From DASQTB01 sp035642095 (GTDB lineage: Bacteria > Actinomycetota > UBA4738 > CALAEC01), in assembly GCA_035642095.1 (NCBI GenBank), contig DASQTB010000153.1, positions 1-12,252 on the forward strand: 12,252 bases of DNA, written 5' to 3'. The translations under genes and the position numbers were made by a program. Shown piece by piece: positions 6,565 through 12,252 of the stretch (position 1 is its first letter; each line of letters begins with the position of its first letter). The notes under the pieces were generated by a model, which saw only the letters and a program-made list of their open reading frames with translations, did not search any database and was not told the DNA's origin.

Positions 6565-6570
6565 AGAGTA
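6565..6570 (-). promoter_or_regulatory. -10 box (TACTCT) for the small minus-strand protein
   Basis: On the minus strand TACTCT lies 6 bases (GCGCGC) before the ATG at 6558, the spacing expected for a leaderless transcript. No ribosome binding site and no clear -35 box are visible. Confidence 0.5.
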
Positions 6571-6670
6571 CCTCGCTGCTCGGCGGGACCCGACTCGGGG
6601 GTCGGCTTCATCCGGCGCGCCGGCGACCGCGGCGTCGAGATCTCGCCGGGCGGTTTCGTGGCGGCGGATC

Positions 6671-6706
6671 GTGAACCAGGGACGGATTCGTCCGTCCCTG
6701 GTTCAC
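6671..6706 (-). terminator. Perfect 16-bp hairpin with TTCG loop after the ABC transporter operon
   Basis: The arms GTGAACCAGGGACGGA (6671-6686) and TCCGTCCCTGGTTCAC (6691-6706) are exact reverse complements around the loop TTCG (CGAA on the minus strand). The hairpin begins 9 bases after the TAG stop of the substrate-binding protein gene, the last gene of the operon, so it most likely ends that transcript or protects its 3' end. There is no T-run on either strand, so it would be a U-less hairpin of the kind proposed in actinobacteria. The remainder of the gap 6571-6715 holds nothing else I can identify. Confidence 0.65.
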
Positions 6707-6715
6707 AGGTCCTCG

Positions 6716-7960
6716 CTACTGCTCCGGAGGGTAGGGGTCGCCGGAGTCCTGCGCCGCCTGCTCGACTGTGGCGCTCAACTCGTCGAGAACGGTCTGGGGA
6801 TCCTCGCCTCCCTGGAGGATCCGCCGGACCACCTCGTTCATGGCCTCCTCGACGTCCGGCCAGTAGGACACCGACGGCCGGTACCACCCGTTGGCCAGGG
6901 CCTCCTGGACCGCCGTGAAGGTGCCCTCGAACTCGGCCGGCACCTCCTGAGTTGCGTCGTCCCGGATGCTCGGCCACGCGTTGGTTTCGGCCAGGATGGA
7001 CTGAGCTTCCTGTCCCATCAGGAACTCCGCCAGCTGGGCCGCCGCGTCACGCTGCTCCCCCTCCACGCCGGTGGGGATGCCCAGGACGTCGCCGCCGATG
7101 ACGTGGAACTCACCGGCGGGGCCGGCCCACCCATGATCCACGGTGAACAGTTCCAGCACGCCCTCCTCCGAGAAGATGGAGGAGGTGAACGGCCAGTTCT
7201 GCGCGTAGTAGGCGGTCTCTCCCCGAAGGTTGTCGACCTCCGTGTCGAACTCGGCCTGGAGGCTCTCCTCGGCCAGGAGCCCCTCGTTCCACATCTGCTG
7301 CAGGAACGTCATCGCCTCCACCGAGCTCTGGTCGTTCAGGACCACCGGGTCGCCGCCGAAGGCCAGAATCCACTCGGAGATGACCACCGGGGCCGAGGTT
7401 CCCTCCGCCAGGGAGACCGTCACCCGGGGCTGGCCGGTCTCCTGAGCGAACGTCTCGGCCATGGCCCGGTACTCCTCCACCGTCTGAGGCGGGGACACCC
7501 CGGTCTGCTCGAGCTGCTGGGTGTTGGCGTAGGCCACCCGCACGTTGGGCCGGAACGGCAGGAAATAGGTGGTCCCGTCGAATTGCGCCGGGATCAGCGC
7601 CTCGTTCACCTCCGAGGGGATCTCCACGTCGCCGACGTCCTGGACCAGGCCCGGGTCGACCAGGGCCGGCAGGGCGTTGTTGTCCATCGAGATCAGGTGG
7701 ATCGTGTTGTTCCCCGAATCGACCTCGGTCTGGAGCTTCTGCGGCATGTCCTCCGAGGCGACGTTGGACAGCCTCACCTCGATCCCGGTGTCCTGGCTGA
7801 ACGCGTCGGTCACATCCTGCATGCCGGCCTGCTCCTCTTCGGCCAGCGACACATTGAACGTGATCGATGCTCCCTCTTCTTCTCCCGTCTCGGGCGCGGT
7901 ACACGCCGGCGCCAGGAGCGCCGCCGCCGACAGGAGCACGATCGCTCGTGCTCTTACCAT
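6716..7960 (-). CDS. ABC transporter substrate-binding lipoprotein, family 1 (carbohydrate)
   Basis: A 414-residue extracytoplasmic solute-binding protein (COG1653-type, CUT1 sugar importers), the capture subunit for the transporter encoded upstream. It has a lipoprotein signal: basic MVRARA, a hydrophobic core and a lipobox ending LAPAC with C20 as the lipidated residue. An acidic linker (ETGEEEG) and a normal binding-protein fold follow, with family-like stretches such as ITFNVSLAEEEQAGMQDVTDAFSQDTGIEV (early mature region), WILAFGGDPV and, near the C-terminus, RRILQGGEDPQTVLDEL. Length and layout are normal. It starts at ATG 7960, preceded by an unusually strong Shine-Dalgarno sequence, which fits the need for excess binding protein. 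It is the last gene of the operon, 34 bases after permease 2. The sugar cannot be told from the sequence; trehalose, maltose or other oligosaccharides are all possible. Confidence 0.9.
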   Translation of the reverse strand: MVRARAIVLLSAAALLAPACTAPETGEEEGASITFNVSLAEEEQAGMQDVTDAFSQDTGIEVRLSNVASEDMPQKLQTEVDSGNNTIHLISMDNNALPALVDPGLVQDVGDVEIPSEVNEALIPAQFDGTTYFLPFRPNVRVAYANTQQLEQTGVSPPQTVEEYRAMAETFAQETGQPRVTVSLAEGTSAPVVISEWILAFGGDPVVLNDQSSVEAMTFLQQMWNEGLLAEESLQAEFDTEVDNLRGETAYYAQNWPFTSSIFSEEGVLELFTVDHGWAGPAGEFHVIGGDVLGIPTGVEGEQRDAAAQLAEFLMGQEAQSILAETNAWPSIRDDATQEVPAEFEGTFTAVQEALANGWYRPSVSYWPDVEEAMNEVVRRILQGGEDPQTVLDELSATVEQAAQDSGDPYPPEQ

Positions 7961-7964
7961 TCCC

Positions 7965-7973
7965 TCACCTCCT
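7965..7973 (-). promoter_or_regulatory. Very strong Shine-Dalgarno site for the binding protein
   Basis: The minus strand reads AGGAGGTGA, a nine-base complement to the 3' end of bacterial 16S rRNA, with 7 bases between AGGAGG and the ATG at 7960. It is the best ribosome binding site in the window and fixes this start. It would raise synthesis of the binding protein relative to the permeases, whose starts are GTG with weak or no site. Confidence 0.8.
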
Positions 7974-7994
7974 CGAGTCGGCCCCCTCTCCGAA

Positions 7995-8831
7995 TCATCC
8001 TTTCACGGCTCCGGCCAGAGCACCCGGCCGGAGGTATCGCTGCAAGAAGTACACGACGAACAGGATCGGCAGGGTCAGCACGGCGGCCACCGTGGCCATC
8101 TCCTGATTGCTTCCCCGGTCGATGGCCTGGAACACCTGAAGGGGGAGCGTGTTCTGGGTCGTGGTCAGGAGCCGTGCGTACAGGAACTCGTTCCAGGAGT
8201 AGAGCCACACGAACAGCGAGGCCACGGCGATCCCCGGCAGGGCCAGGGGGAACACCACCCGAACCAGGGAGCCGAGCCGGGAGGCGCCGTCGATGGCGGC
8301 CGCCTCCTCCAGGTCCCTGGGGACCGTCTCGAACGTGCCGACCAGGATCCAGGCGATGAACGGAAGCGCCCCGATCAGGTGGGCCAGGATCACTCCCAGA
8401 TAGGTGTCGACCAATCCGAGCGACGAGAAGCGTGTGGCCACGGAGATCCCGATGGCGAATTCGGGGAACATCCGGGTCACCAGCAGACCGATGACGATCG
8501 TGTAGCGCAGCGCGGGCCGCATCCGGGAGATCACGTACGCCGCCGGGGAGGCGATGACGATGGCCAGGATCGTGGTCACGGTGGCCACCACCAGGCTCTT
8601 GATCAGCGGCGGGACCAGGTCCCCTCCCTCGATCACGTCCTGCCACCACTGGAGGGTCGGGTCGGTGATGAACAGGTCGGGGCGCTCCCCGAACAGGGCG
8701 ATGCCGGGAGCGAACGACACCATGAAGATCAGGTAGATGGGGAACAGCACGAGCAGCGCGGACACCGCCACCCAGACCGGGAACACCACCTTCATGGGAC
8801 GGTCCAGGGGATCCCGGCGACTCGCCCTCAC
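7995..8831 (-). CDS. CUT1 sugar ABC transporter permease 2 (MalG/LacG-like)
   Basis: A 278-residue inner-membrane permease of the carbohydrate importer, MalG type. Hydrophobic segments begin near residue 15 (VVFPVWVAVSALLVLFPIYL), with about six spans in all. The EAA loop that docks on the ATPase is clear: EAAAIDGA (176-183) followed by FPLALPG. The C-terminus RPGALAGAVKG is the usual ending of this permease type, so the gene is complete. It starts at GTG 8831, overlapping the stop of permease 1 by 4 bases (GTGA), which points to translational coupling and equal amounts of the two permeases. Together with permease 1 and the ATPase dimer it forms the membrane core fed by the lipoprotein binding protein. 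Substrate not determinable here. Confidence 0.93.
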   Translation of the reverse strand: MRASRRDPLDRPMKVVFPVWVAVSALLVLFPIYLIFMVSFAPGIALFGERPDLFITDPTLQWWQDVIEGGDLVPPLIKSLVVATVTTILAIVIASPAAYVISRMRPALRYTIVIGLLVTRMFPEFAIGISVATRFSSLGLVDTYLGVILAHLIGALPFIAWILVGTFETVPRDLEEAAAIDGASRLGSLVRVVFPLALPGIAVASLFVWLYSWNEFLYARLLTTTQNTLPLQVFQAIDRGSNQEMATVAAVLTLPILFVVYFLQRYLRPGALAGAVKG

Positions 8832-9757
8832 AAGGCGACCTCACGTCGAGCGGCCACGAAGCGCAGGTACAGGACGATGAACACCATGATGATCACGAAC
8901 AGGACCATGGACCCGGCCGCCGCGGTGAACGGATCGCTTGTCGGAGGCAGGTAGCGGCTCCCGATAAATGTTCCCAGCACCGGCGCCACGCGAATCCCCC
9001 CGATGACCAGGGCCAGCTCGAAGATCCGGAACGCGTCGATCGCTCGGAGGATCAGGGCCATCGTCACGTAGGGGACCAGCAGCGGGAGGGTGATCCGCCA
9101 GAACCGCTGCCACTTGGTGGCCCCGTCCACGTCCGCCGCTTCGTAGACATCCTCCGGGATCGCCTGCAGCCCGGCCAGGAAGATCAGCGTCACCACTGGG
9201 AGAACTTTCCACATGTCGGCGATGGCGATGGTCAGCAGGGTGCGGAACCCTCCGCTGGTCCAGTTGATGGACTGGAACTCGGCGTCGCCGGGCAGGAGGT
9301 CGTAGAACGAGGCGAACAGGGCGTTCAGGTACCCGGACCGAGAGAACAGGAGCAGCATCACCGCGCCGGACACGATGGTGGGGACCCCCAAGGGCACCAG
9401 CATCACGGTTCGGAAGAATCCGCGTCCTCGGAATGGGACGTGCATGGCCAGGGCGACGGACAGCCCGATGGTGAGCTCGAGGGTGAGTGAGAGCAGGGCC
9501 ACCACGATCGTGTTGACCACGGCCTGGCGGAATACCTCGCTCCCGAAGATGAGGCTGTAGCTGGCCACGGACGGAAACGCCAGATCTTGCTGGGCGGTGA
9601 ACGAGATCCGGATCGTGTCCAGGATCGGAGCGATGGTCAGGACGATCATGTACAGGAGCAACGGGGCCATGAGGATCAGCTCGAACCGATGTGTCCGGAC
9701 CCAGGCCAACACCGCCGACCCCCGTGCGACTCGGGCCGCCTCCCCGGTGGTCGCCAC
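8828..9757 (-). CDS. CUT1 sugar ABC transporter permease 1 (MalF/LacF-like)
   Basis: A 309-residue inner-membrane permease of the same importer, MalF type. The first membrane span lies at about residues 27-46 (LILMAPLLLYMIVLTIAPIL), and about six spans follow. The EAA loop reads EAADVDGA (206-213) followed by ITLPLLVPY, the contact with the ATPase. A periplasmic loop around YDLLPGDAEFQSINW is present, as in other CUT1 members. The start is GTG 9757, 18 bases after the ATPase stop. The only upstream purine stretch (GGGAG) is about 12 bases away, so initiation probably depends on coupling to the ATPase gene. A downstream start is possible, but the frame reads well from 9757. Its stop overlaps the GTG of permease 2. 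Confidence 0.93.
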   Translation of the reverse strand: MATTGEAARVARGSAVLAWVRTHRFELILMAPLLLYMIVLTIAPILDTIRISFTAQQDLAFPSVASYSLIFGSEVFRQAVVNTIVVALLSLTLELTIGLSVALAMHVPFRGRGFFRTVMLVPLGVPTIVSGAVMLLLFSRSGYLNALFASFYDLLPGDAEFQSINWTSGGFRTLLTIAIADMWKVLPVVTLIFLAGLQAIPEDVYEAADVDGATKWQRFWRITLPLLVPYVTMALILRAIDAFRIFELALVIGGIRVAPVLGTFIGSRYLPPTSDPFTAAAGSMVLFVIIMVFIVLYLRFVAARREVAL

Positions 9758-9775
9758 CGTTACCGCGACTCCCGG

Positions 9776-10996
9776 TCAGCCGGCCTCATCGCCGTAGATC
9801 CCCAGGCCGGTTTCGGGGTCGAAGAAGTGGAGCCGGGTGGTGTCCACGAGCAGCTCGAGGGGCTCTCCCTTCCGGGCCTCGGTCCGGGGGTTCAGGGCCG
9901 CGGTGAACTCGGAGCCCCGTTCCTGGGATCGAGCCTCCAGAGCCTCCAGCACCTCGGTCCCGGTGTCGGCCGCCAGCTCCTTGGTGTCCTCGGTCAGGAC
10001 CATGGGGGCGTCCACGGTGAAGTGAACGAGCACCTCGGAGCCAAGGGCCTCCCGAAGGTCGACCGTGGTCGACAGGCGGCGGTCGTCCGGGGCGTCGGCC
10101 GCCAGCGAGGCGTCCTCCATGTCCTCCGGGCGGATCCCCAGGATGACCCGCTTCCCCTCGTACCGCTTCAGGGCTGGCCGATCGTCCAGGATGGCGTCGT
10201 CGACCCGAAGCCGGGTGCCGGCGAACTCGGCTACCAGGCCTCCGTCGTTCCGGGAGAGCTGGGCCTCGACCATGTTCATGGCGGGGGAGCCGATGAAGCC
10301 GGCCACGAACAGGTTGACCGGACGGTCGTACAGGACCTGGGGTCGCTCGGACTGCTGGAGCTCGCCCTTTCGGATCACGGCCACCCGGTCGCCCATGGTC
10401 ATGGCCTCGGTCTGGTCGTGGGTGACGTAGATCGTGGTGACCTTGAGGTCCCGCTGGATCCGAGCGATCTCCGATCGCATCTGGACCCGCAGCTTGGCGT
10501 CGAGGTTCGACAGGGGTTCGTCCATGAGGAACGCCCTCGGCTCCCGGACGATGGCTCGCCCCATGGCTACCCGCTGGCGCTGACCCCCGGACAGGTGCCT
10601 GGGCCGCCGGTCCAGGAGCTCTTCCAGGCCGAGGATCTTGGCGCTCTCTCGGACCCGCCGATCCACTTCCTTCCGCTCGATCCTCCGAAGCTTGAGGGCG
10701 AAGGCCATGTTCTCGTACACGGTCATGTGGGGGTACAAGGCGTAGTTCTGGAAGACCATGGCGATGTCCCGGTCCTTTGGCGGGACGTCGTTCACCACCC
10801 GGTCCCCGACCAGGATCGTGCCCTCGGTGATCTCCTCCAGGCCCGCGACCATCCGCAGGGCGGTGGTCTTGCCGCACCCCGACGGCCCCACCAGGACCAT
10901 GAACTCGCCGTCGGCGATGTCGAGGGTCAGGTCAGAGACGGCGCGGGTGCCATCGCCGTAGACCTTGCTGACGCCCTCCAGAGCGATCTGGGCCAC
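9776..10996 (-). CDS. Sugar ABC transporter ATP-binding protein (MalK/UgpC/MsmK-like)
   Basis: A 406-residue ATPase that powers the importer and is the first gene of the operon. Visible motifs are Walker A GPSGCGKTT (37-45), Q-loop Q83, signature LSGGQ (135-139), Walker B FLMDEP (156-161) and H-loop H193. The C-terminal part (about 235-406) is the MalK-type TOBE/OB regulatory region, with the typical LGIRPEDM block. It is about 35-45 residues longer than common members (about 360-370), apparently because of a charged helical insert (TEDTKELAADTGTEVLEALE). Start: GTG 10996, with GGGGAGG 4 bases upstream and the protein beginning AQIALEGVSKVYG as the family does. An in-frame GTG at 11062 would add 22 residues running through the likely promoter. 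MalK-type ATPases can serve several importers, so this one may too. Confidence 0.95.
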   Translation of the reverse strand: MAQIALEGVSKVYGDGTRAVSDLTLDIADGEFMVLVGPSGCGKTTALRMVAGLEEITEGTILVGDRVVNDVPPKDRDIAMVFQNYALYPHMTVYENMAFALKLRRIERKEVDRRVRESAKILGLEELLDRRPRHLSGGQRQRVAMGRAIVREPRAFLMDEPLSNLDAKLRVQMRSEIARIQRDLKVTTIYVTHDQTEAMTMGDRVAVIRKGELQQSERPQVLYDRPVNLFVAGFIGSPAMNMVEAQLSRNDGGLVAEFAGTRLRVDDAILDDRPALKRYEGKRVILGIRPEDMEDASLAADAPDDRRLSTTVDLREALGSEVLVHFTVDAPMVLTEDTKELAADTGTEVLEALEARSQERGSEFTAALNPRTEARKGEPLELLVDTTRLHFFDPETGLGIYGDEAG

Positions 10997-11000
10997 CGCG

Positions 11001-11007
11001 CCTCCCC
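11001..11007 (-). promoter_or_regulatory. Shine-Dalgarno site deciding the ATPase start
   Basis: The minus strand reads GGGGAGG with 4 bases (CGCG) before the GTG at 10996. It supports that start over the in-frame GTG at 11062. Confidence 0.55.
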
Positions 11008-11026
11008 GAGACTCGACCGGCTCCCA

Positions 11027-11042
11027 GAGATGTGTATATCTC
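11027..11042 (-). promoter_or_regulatory. Candidate operator palindrome over the -10 box of the ABC operon
   Basis: The 16-bp sequence GAGATGTGTATATCTC is an imperfect palindrome (arms GAGAT and ATCTC, 12 of 16 positions symmetric) in an AT-rich island within GC-rich DNA. On the minus strand it contains TATACA (11038-11033), a good -10 candidate, 36 bases before the ATPase GTG and upstream of its Shine-Dalgarno site. A repressor bound there would block the whole operon. No regulator gene is present in the window. The rest of the 96-base gap to the aldo/keto reductase shows no convincing terminator. Confidence 0.4.
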
Positions 11043-11092
11043 CAACCGGCCAACTCCGCCACTTGGCCTCCGAGCCGAGGAGCGCGGGTCGG

Positions 11093-12136
11093 TCAGCCGC
11101 CGCGGCGGGCGGAGGAATCCATCCAGGGTGGGTCCCACCCCCGGTCGGCCTGGTCGACCAGGGTGCCCGGAGCGACCACCTCGTCGATGGCATCGAGGGT
11201 CTCGTCGTCTAGTCGGACGTCCGCGCCGCCCAGAAGGTCATCGAGCTGGTCCATCGTCCGAGGCCCGACGATGGCGGAGGTCACCGCGGGATGTGCCAGG
11301 GTGAACGCCGCCGCCAGATGGGTGAGCGGCATCGCGGCCTTGTCGGCCACGGCCTCCAGCCGTTCCACGAGCTCGAACCGGTGTTGAACCTCCGCCCTCG
11401 ACGGGTCGAAGCGAGGGGCGAACCGTCCCCCCATCGTCCTGGCTCGATCCATCCGCGATCCCTCGGGAGGCTCTCGGTCCCGGCGATACTTCCCCGTGAG
11501 CCATCCGCCGGCCAGCGGGCTGTACACGATCACGCCGATCCCGTACTTCCGGGCCACGGGGAACACGCCGACCTCGGCGGTGCGGACCAGGATCGAGTAG
11601 GAACACTGTTCGCACCGGGGGCGGGTCAGGTTCCGTTGGTCGGCCAGCCACTGGGCCTCGACGAGCTGCCATGCCGGGAACGCGGACGTTCCCACGTACC
11701 GCACCTTGCCAGCGCGGACCAGATCCGTGAGGGCCTCCAGCGTTTCCTCCAGATCGGTACGCGGATCCGGACGGTGGAGCTGGTAGAGGTCCAGGTGATC
11801 GGTCCGGAGCCGGTGGAGGCTGGCCTCGACCTCTCGAGCGATCCACCGGCGCGAGTTGCCTCTCATGTTCGGATCGTTCCCCATGGCCCCGTGGACCTTG
11901 GTGGCCAGGACCACGTCGTCGCGCCGGCCCTCCAGGGCTCTGCCGACGATCTCCTCCGACCGTCCGCGGGAGTACACGTCGGCCGTGTCGATGAAGTTGA
12001 TCCCGGAGTCGAGCGCCCGGTGGACGATTCGGATGCAGTCGTCTTCGTTCCGGTTGCCTTGTGGGCCGAACATCATGGCCCCCAGGCAGTACGCGCTGAC
12101 CCGGACGCCGGTGCCGCCCAGGAGCCGGTATTCCAC
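11093..12136 (-). CDS. Aldo/keto reductase
   Basis: A 347-residue NAD(P)H-dependent oxidoreductase of the aldo/keto reductase superfamily, cytoplasmic TIM barrel, which reduces aldehydes or ketones. The catalytic tetrad is complete: D50 and Y55 (FIDTADVY), K80 (VLATK) and H121 (LYQLH). Later blocks EQCSYSILVR (about 176-185) and VIVYSPLAGGWLTGKYR match the cofactor-binding face of the bacterial AKR group, and AIVGPRTMDQLDD near the end is the usual C-terminal block. The start is GTG 12136: the family begins at YRLLGGTGVRVS, and codons upstream to an in-frame ATG at 12229 lose the GC bias at third positions (about half), so that extension is not coding. It precedes the sugar ABC operon on the same strand by 96 bases. 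A link to metabolism of the imported sugar is possible, but the gap holds a promoter for the operon. Confidence 0.92.
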   Translation of the reverse strand: MEYRLLGGTGVRVSAYCLGAMMFGPQGNRNEDDCIRIVHRALDSGINFIDTADVYSRGRSEEIVGRALEGRRDDVVLATKVHGAMGNDPNMRGNSRRWIAREVEASLHRLRTDHLDLYQLHRPDPRTDLEETLEALTDLVRAGKVRYVGTSAFPAWQLVEAQWLADQRNLTRPRCEQCSYSILVRTAEVGVFPVARKYGIGVIVYSPLAGGWLTGKYRRDREPPEGSRMDRARTMGGRFAPRFDPSRAEVQHRFELVERLEAVADKAAMPLTHLAAAFTLAHPAVTSAIVGPRTMDQLDDLLGGADVRLDDETLDAIDEVVAPGTLVDQADRGWDPPWMDSSARRGG

Positions 12137-12147
12137 TTTCAGGCCTA

Positions 12148-12252
12148 GTGTCCGGCCTCGACTCCGGCCACCCCATCGGGGAGCACGGCGGGGAGACGGT
12201 GTTCCTCGGGAAGATCCTCCACGGGCCATCGCTGACGCTGCTTGGTGGCCAG
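12148..12252 (+). CDS. Probable 5' end of a divergent gene, cut by the right edge
   Basis: A frame opening with GTG 12148 stays open for 35 codons to the end of the window. It shows a strong coding composition: 32 of 35 third positions are G or C, while only about 16 of 35 second positions are. The peptide begins VSGLDSGHPIGEHGGE and continues VFLGKILHGPSLTLLGGQ; I do not recognise it. The start is uncertain: GTG 12148 has no ribosome binding site, and an in-frame GTG at 12199 has GGGGAG only 3 bases before it. It would be divergent from the aldo/keto reductase, with 11 bases between the two start codons. Confidence 0.4.
   Translation, partial: MSGLDSGHPIGEHGGETVFLGKILHGPSLTLLGGQ

Noticed and set aside
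6671..6706. tRNA-like or insertion-sequence end at the perfect palindrome (GGTTCAC next to GATCC)
   Set aside because: There is no cloverleaf, no CCA end, no transposase and no target duplication; a hairpin at the operon end explains it.
6455..8359. Long plus-strand open frame of about 634 codons
   Set aside because: It is antisense to the binding protein and permease 2 genes and includes the hairpin region; a shadow of their codon bias.
9587..11212. Long plus-strand open frame of about 541 codons
   Set aside because: It is antisense to the ATPase gene and crosses its promoter region; no domain is visible.
12137..12229. ATG 12229 as the start of the aldo/keto reductase
   Set aside because: The added residues are Arg/Gly/Pro-rich, codon bias is lost, and the family begins at the GTG 12136 position.
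1..12252. CRISPR arrays, tRNA or rRNA genes, insertion sequences, prophage or defence islands
   Set aside because: No direct-repeat arrays, structured RNA genes, transposases, integrases or defence-type domains were seen on either strand.

Overview
This is high-GC DNA with strongly GC-biased third codon positions, many GTG starts and several TANNNT boxes placed 6 to 9 bases before a start codon. That style, together with the DUF2236, N5-glutamine methyltransferase-like and USP/ABC1 genes, suggests an actinobacterium (Actinomycetota), perhaps a deep-branching or uncultured one. The assignment is inferred from style and gene families; no rRNA or other marker gene is present.

Left part (1-4001). 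A PrmC/HemK-like methyltransferase cut by the left edge overlaps by 4 bases a DUF2236 (MpaB/Lcp-type) putative oxygenase. A single-domain rhodanese follows. It is convergent with a large minus-strand thioredoxin-like DUF255 (YyaL/SSP411) protein, and the two stop codons sit symmetrically in the arms of one inverted repeat.

Middle part (4002-6715). A 41-base divergent promoter region separates the DUF255 gene from a small tryptophan-rich acidic protein. The small gene is followed by the most striking gene in the window: one uninterrupted reading frame joining an N-terminal universal stress protein domain to a complete ABC1/UbiB (AarF) atypical kinase with C-terminal membrane segments. A small minus-strand protein with a short hydrophobic stretch overlaps its 3' end. 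A perfect 16-bp hairpin with a TTCG loop then marks the end of the transporter operon.

Right part (6716-12252). A minus-strand CUT1-type carbohydrate ABC importer runs ATPase, permease, permease, lipoprotein binding protein. It uses Shine-Dalgarno sites rather than leaderless starts, and an imperfect palindrome covers its likely -10 box. Upstream on the same strand lies an aldo/keto reductase. Eleven bases beyond that gene's start, a probable divergent plus-strand gene begins and runs off the right edge.

Overall most of the window is accessory metabolism or housekeeping without mobile elements, RNA genes or CRISPR. The USP-kinase fusion with its small Trp-rich neighbour is the best candidate for something not well described.
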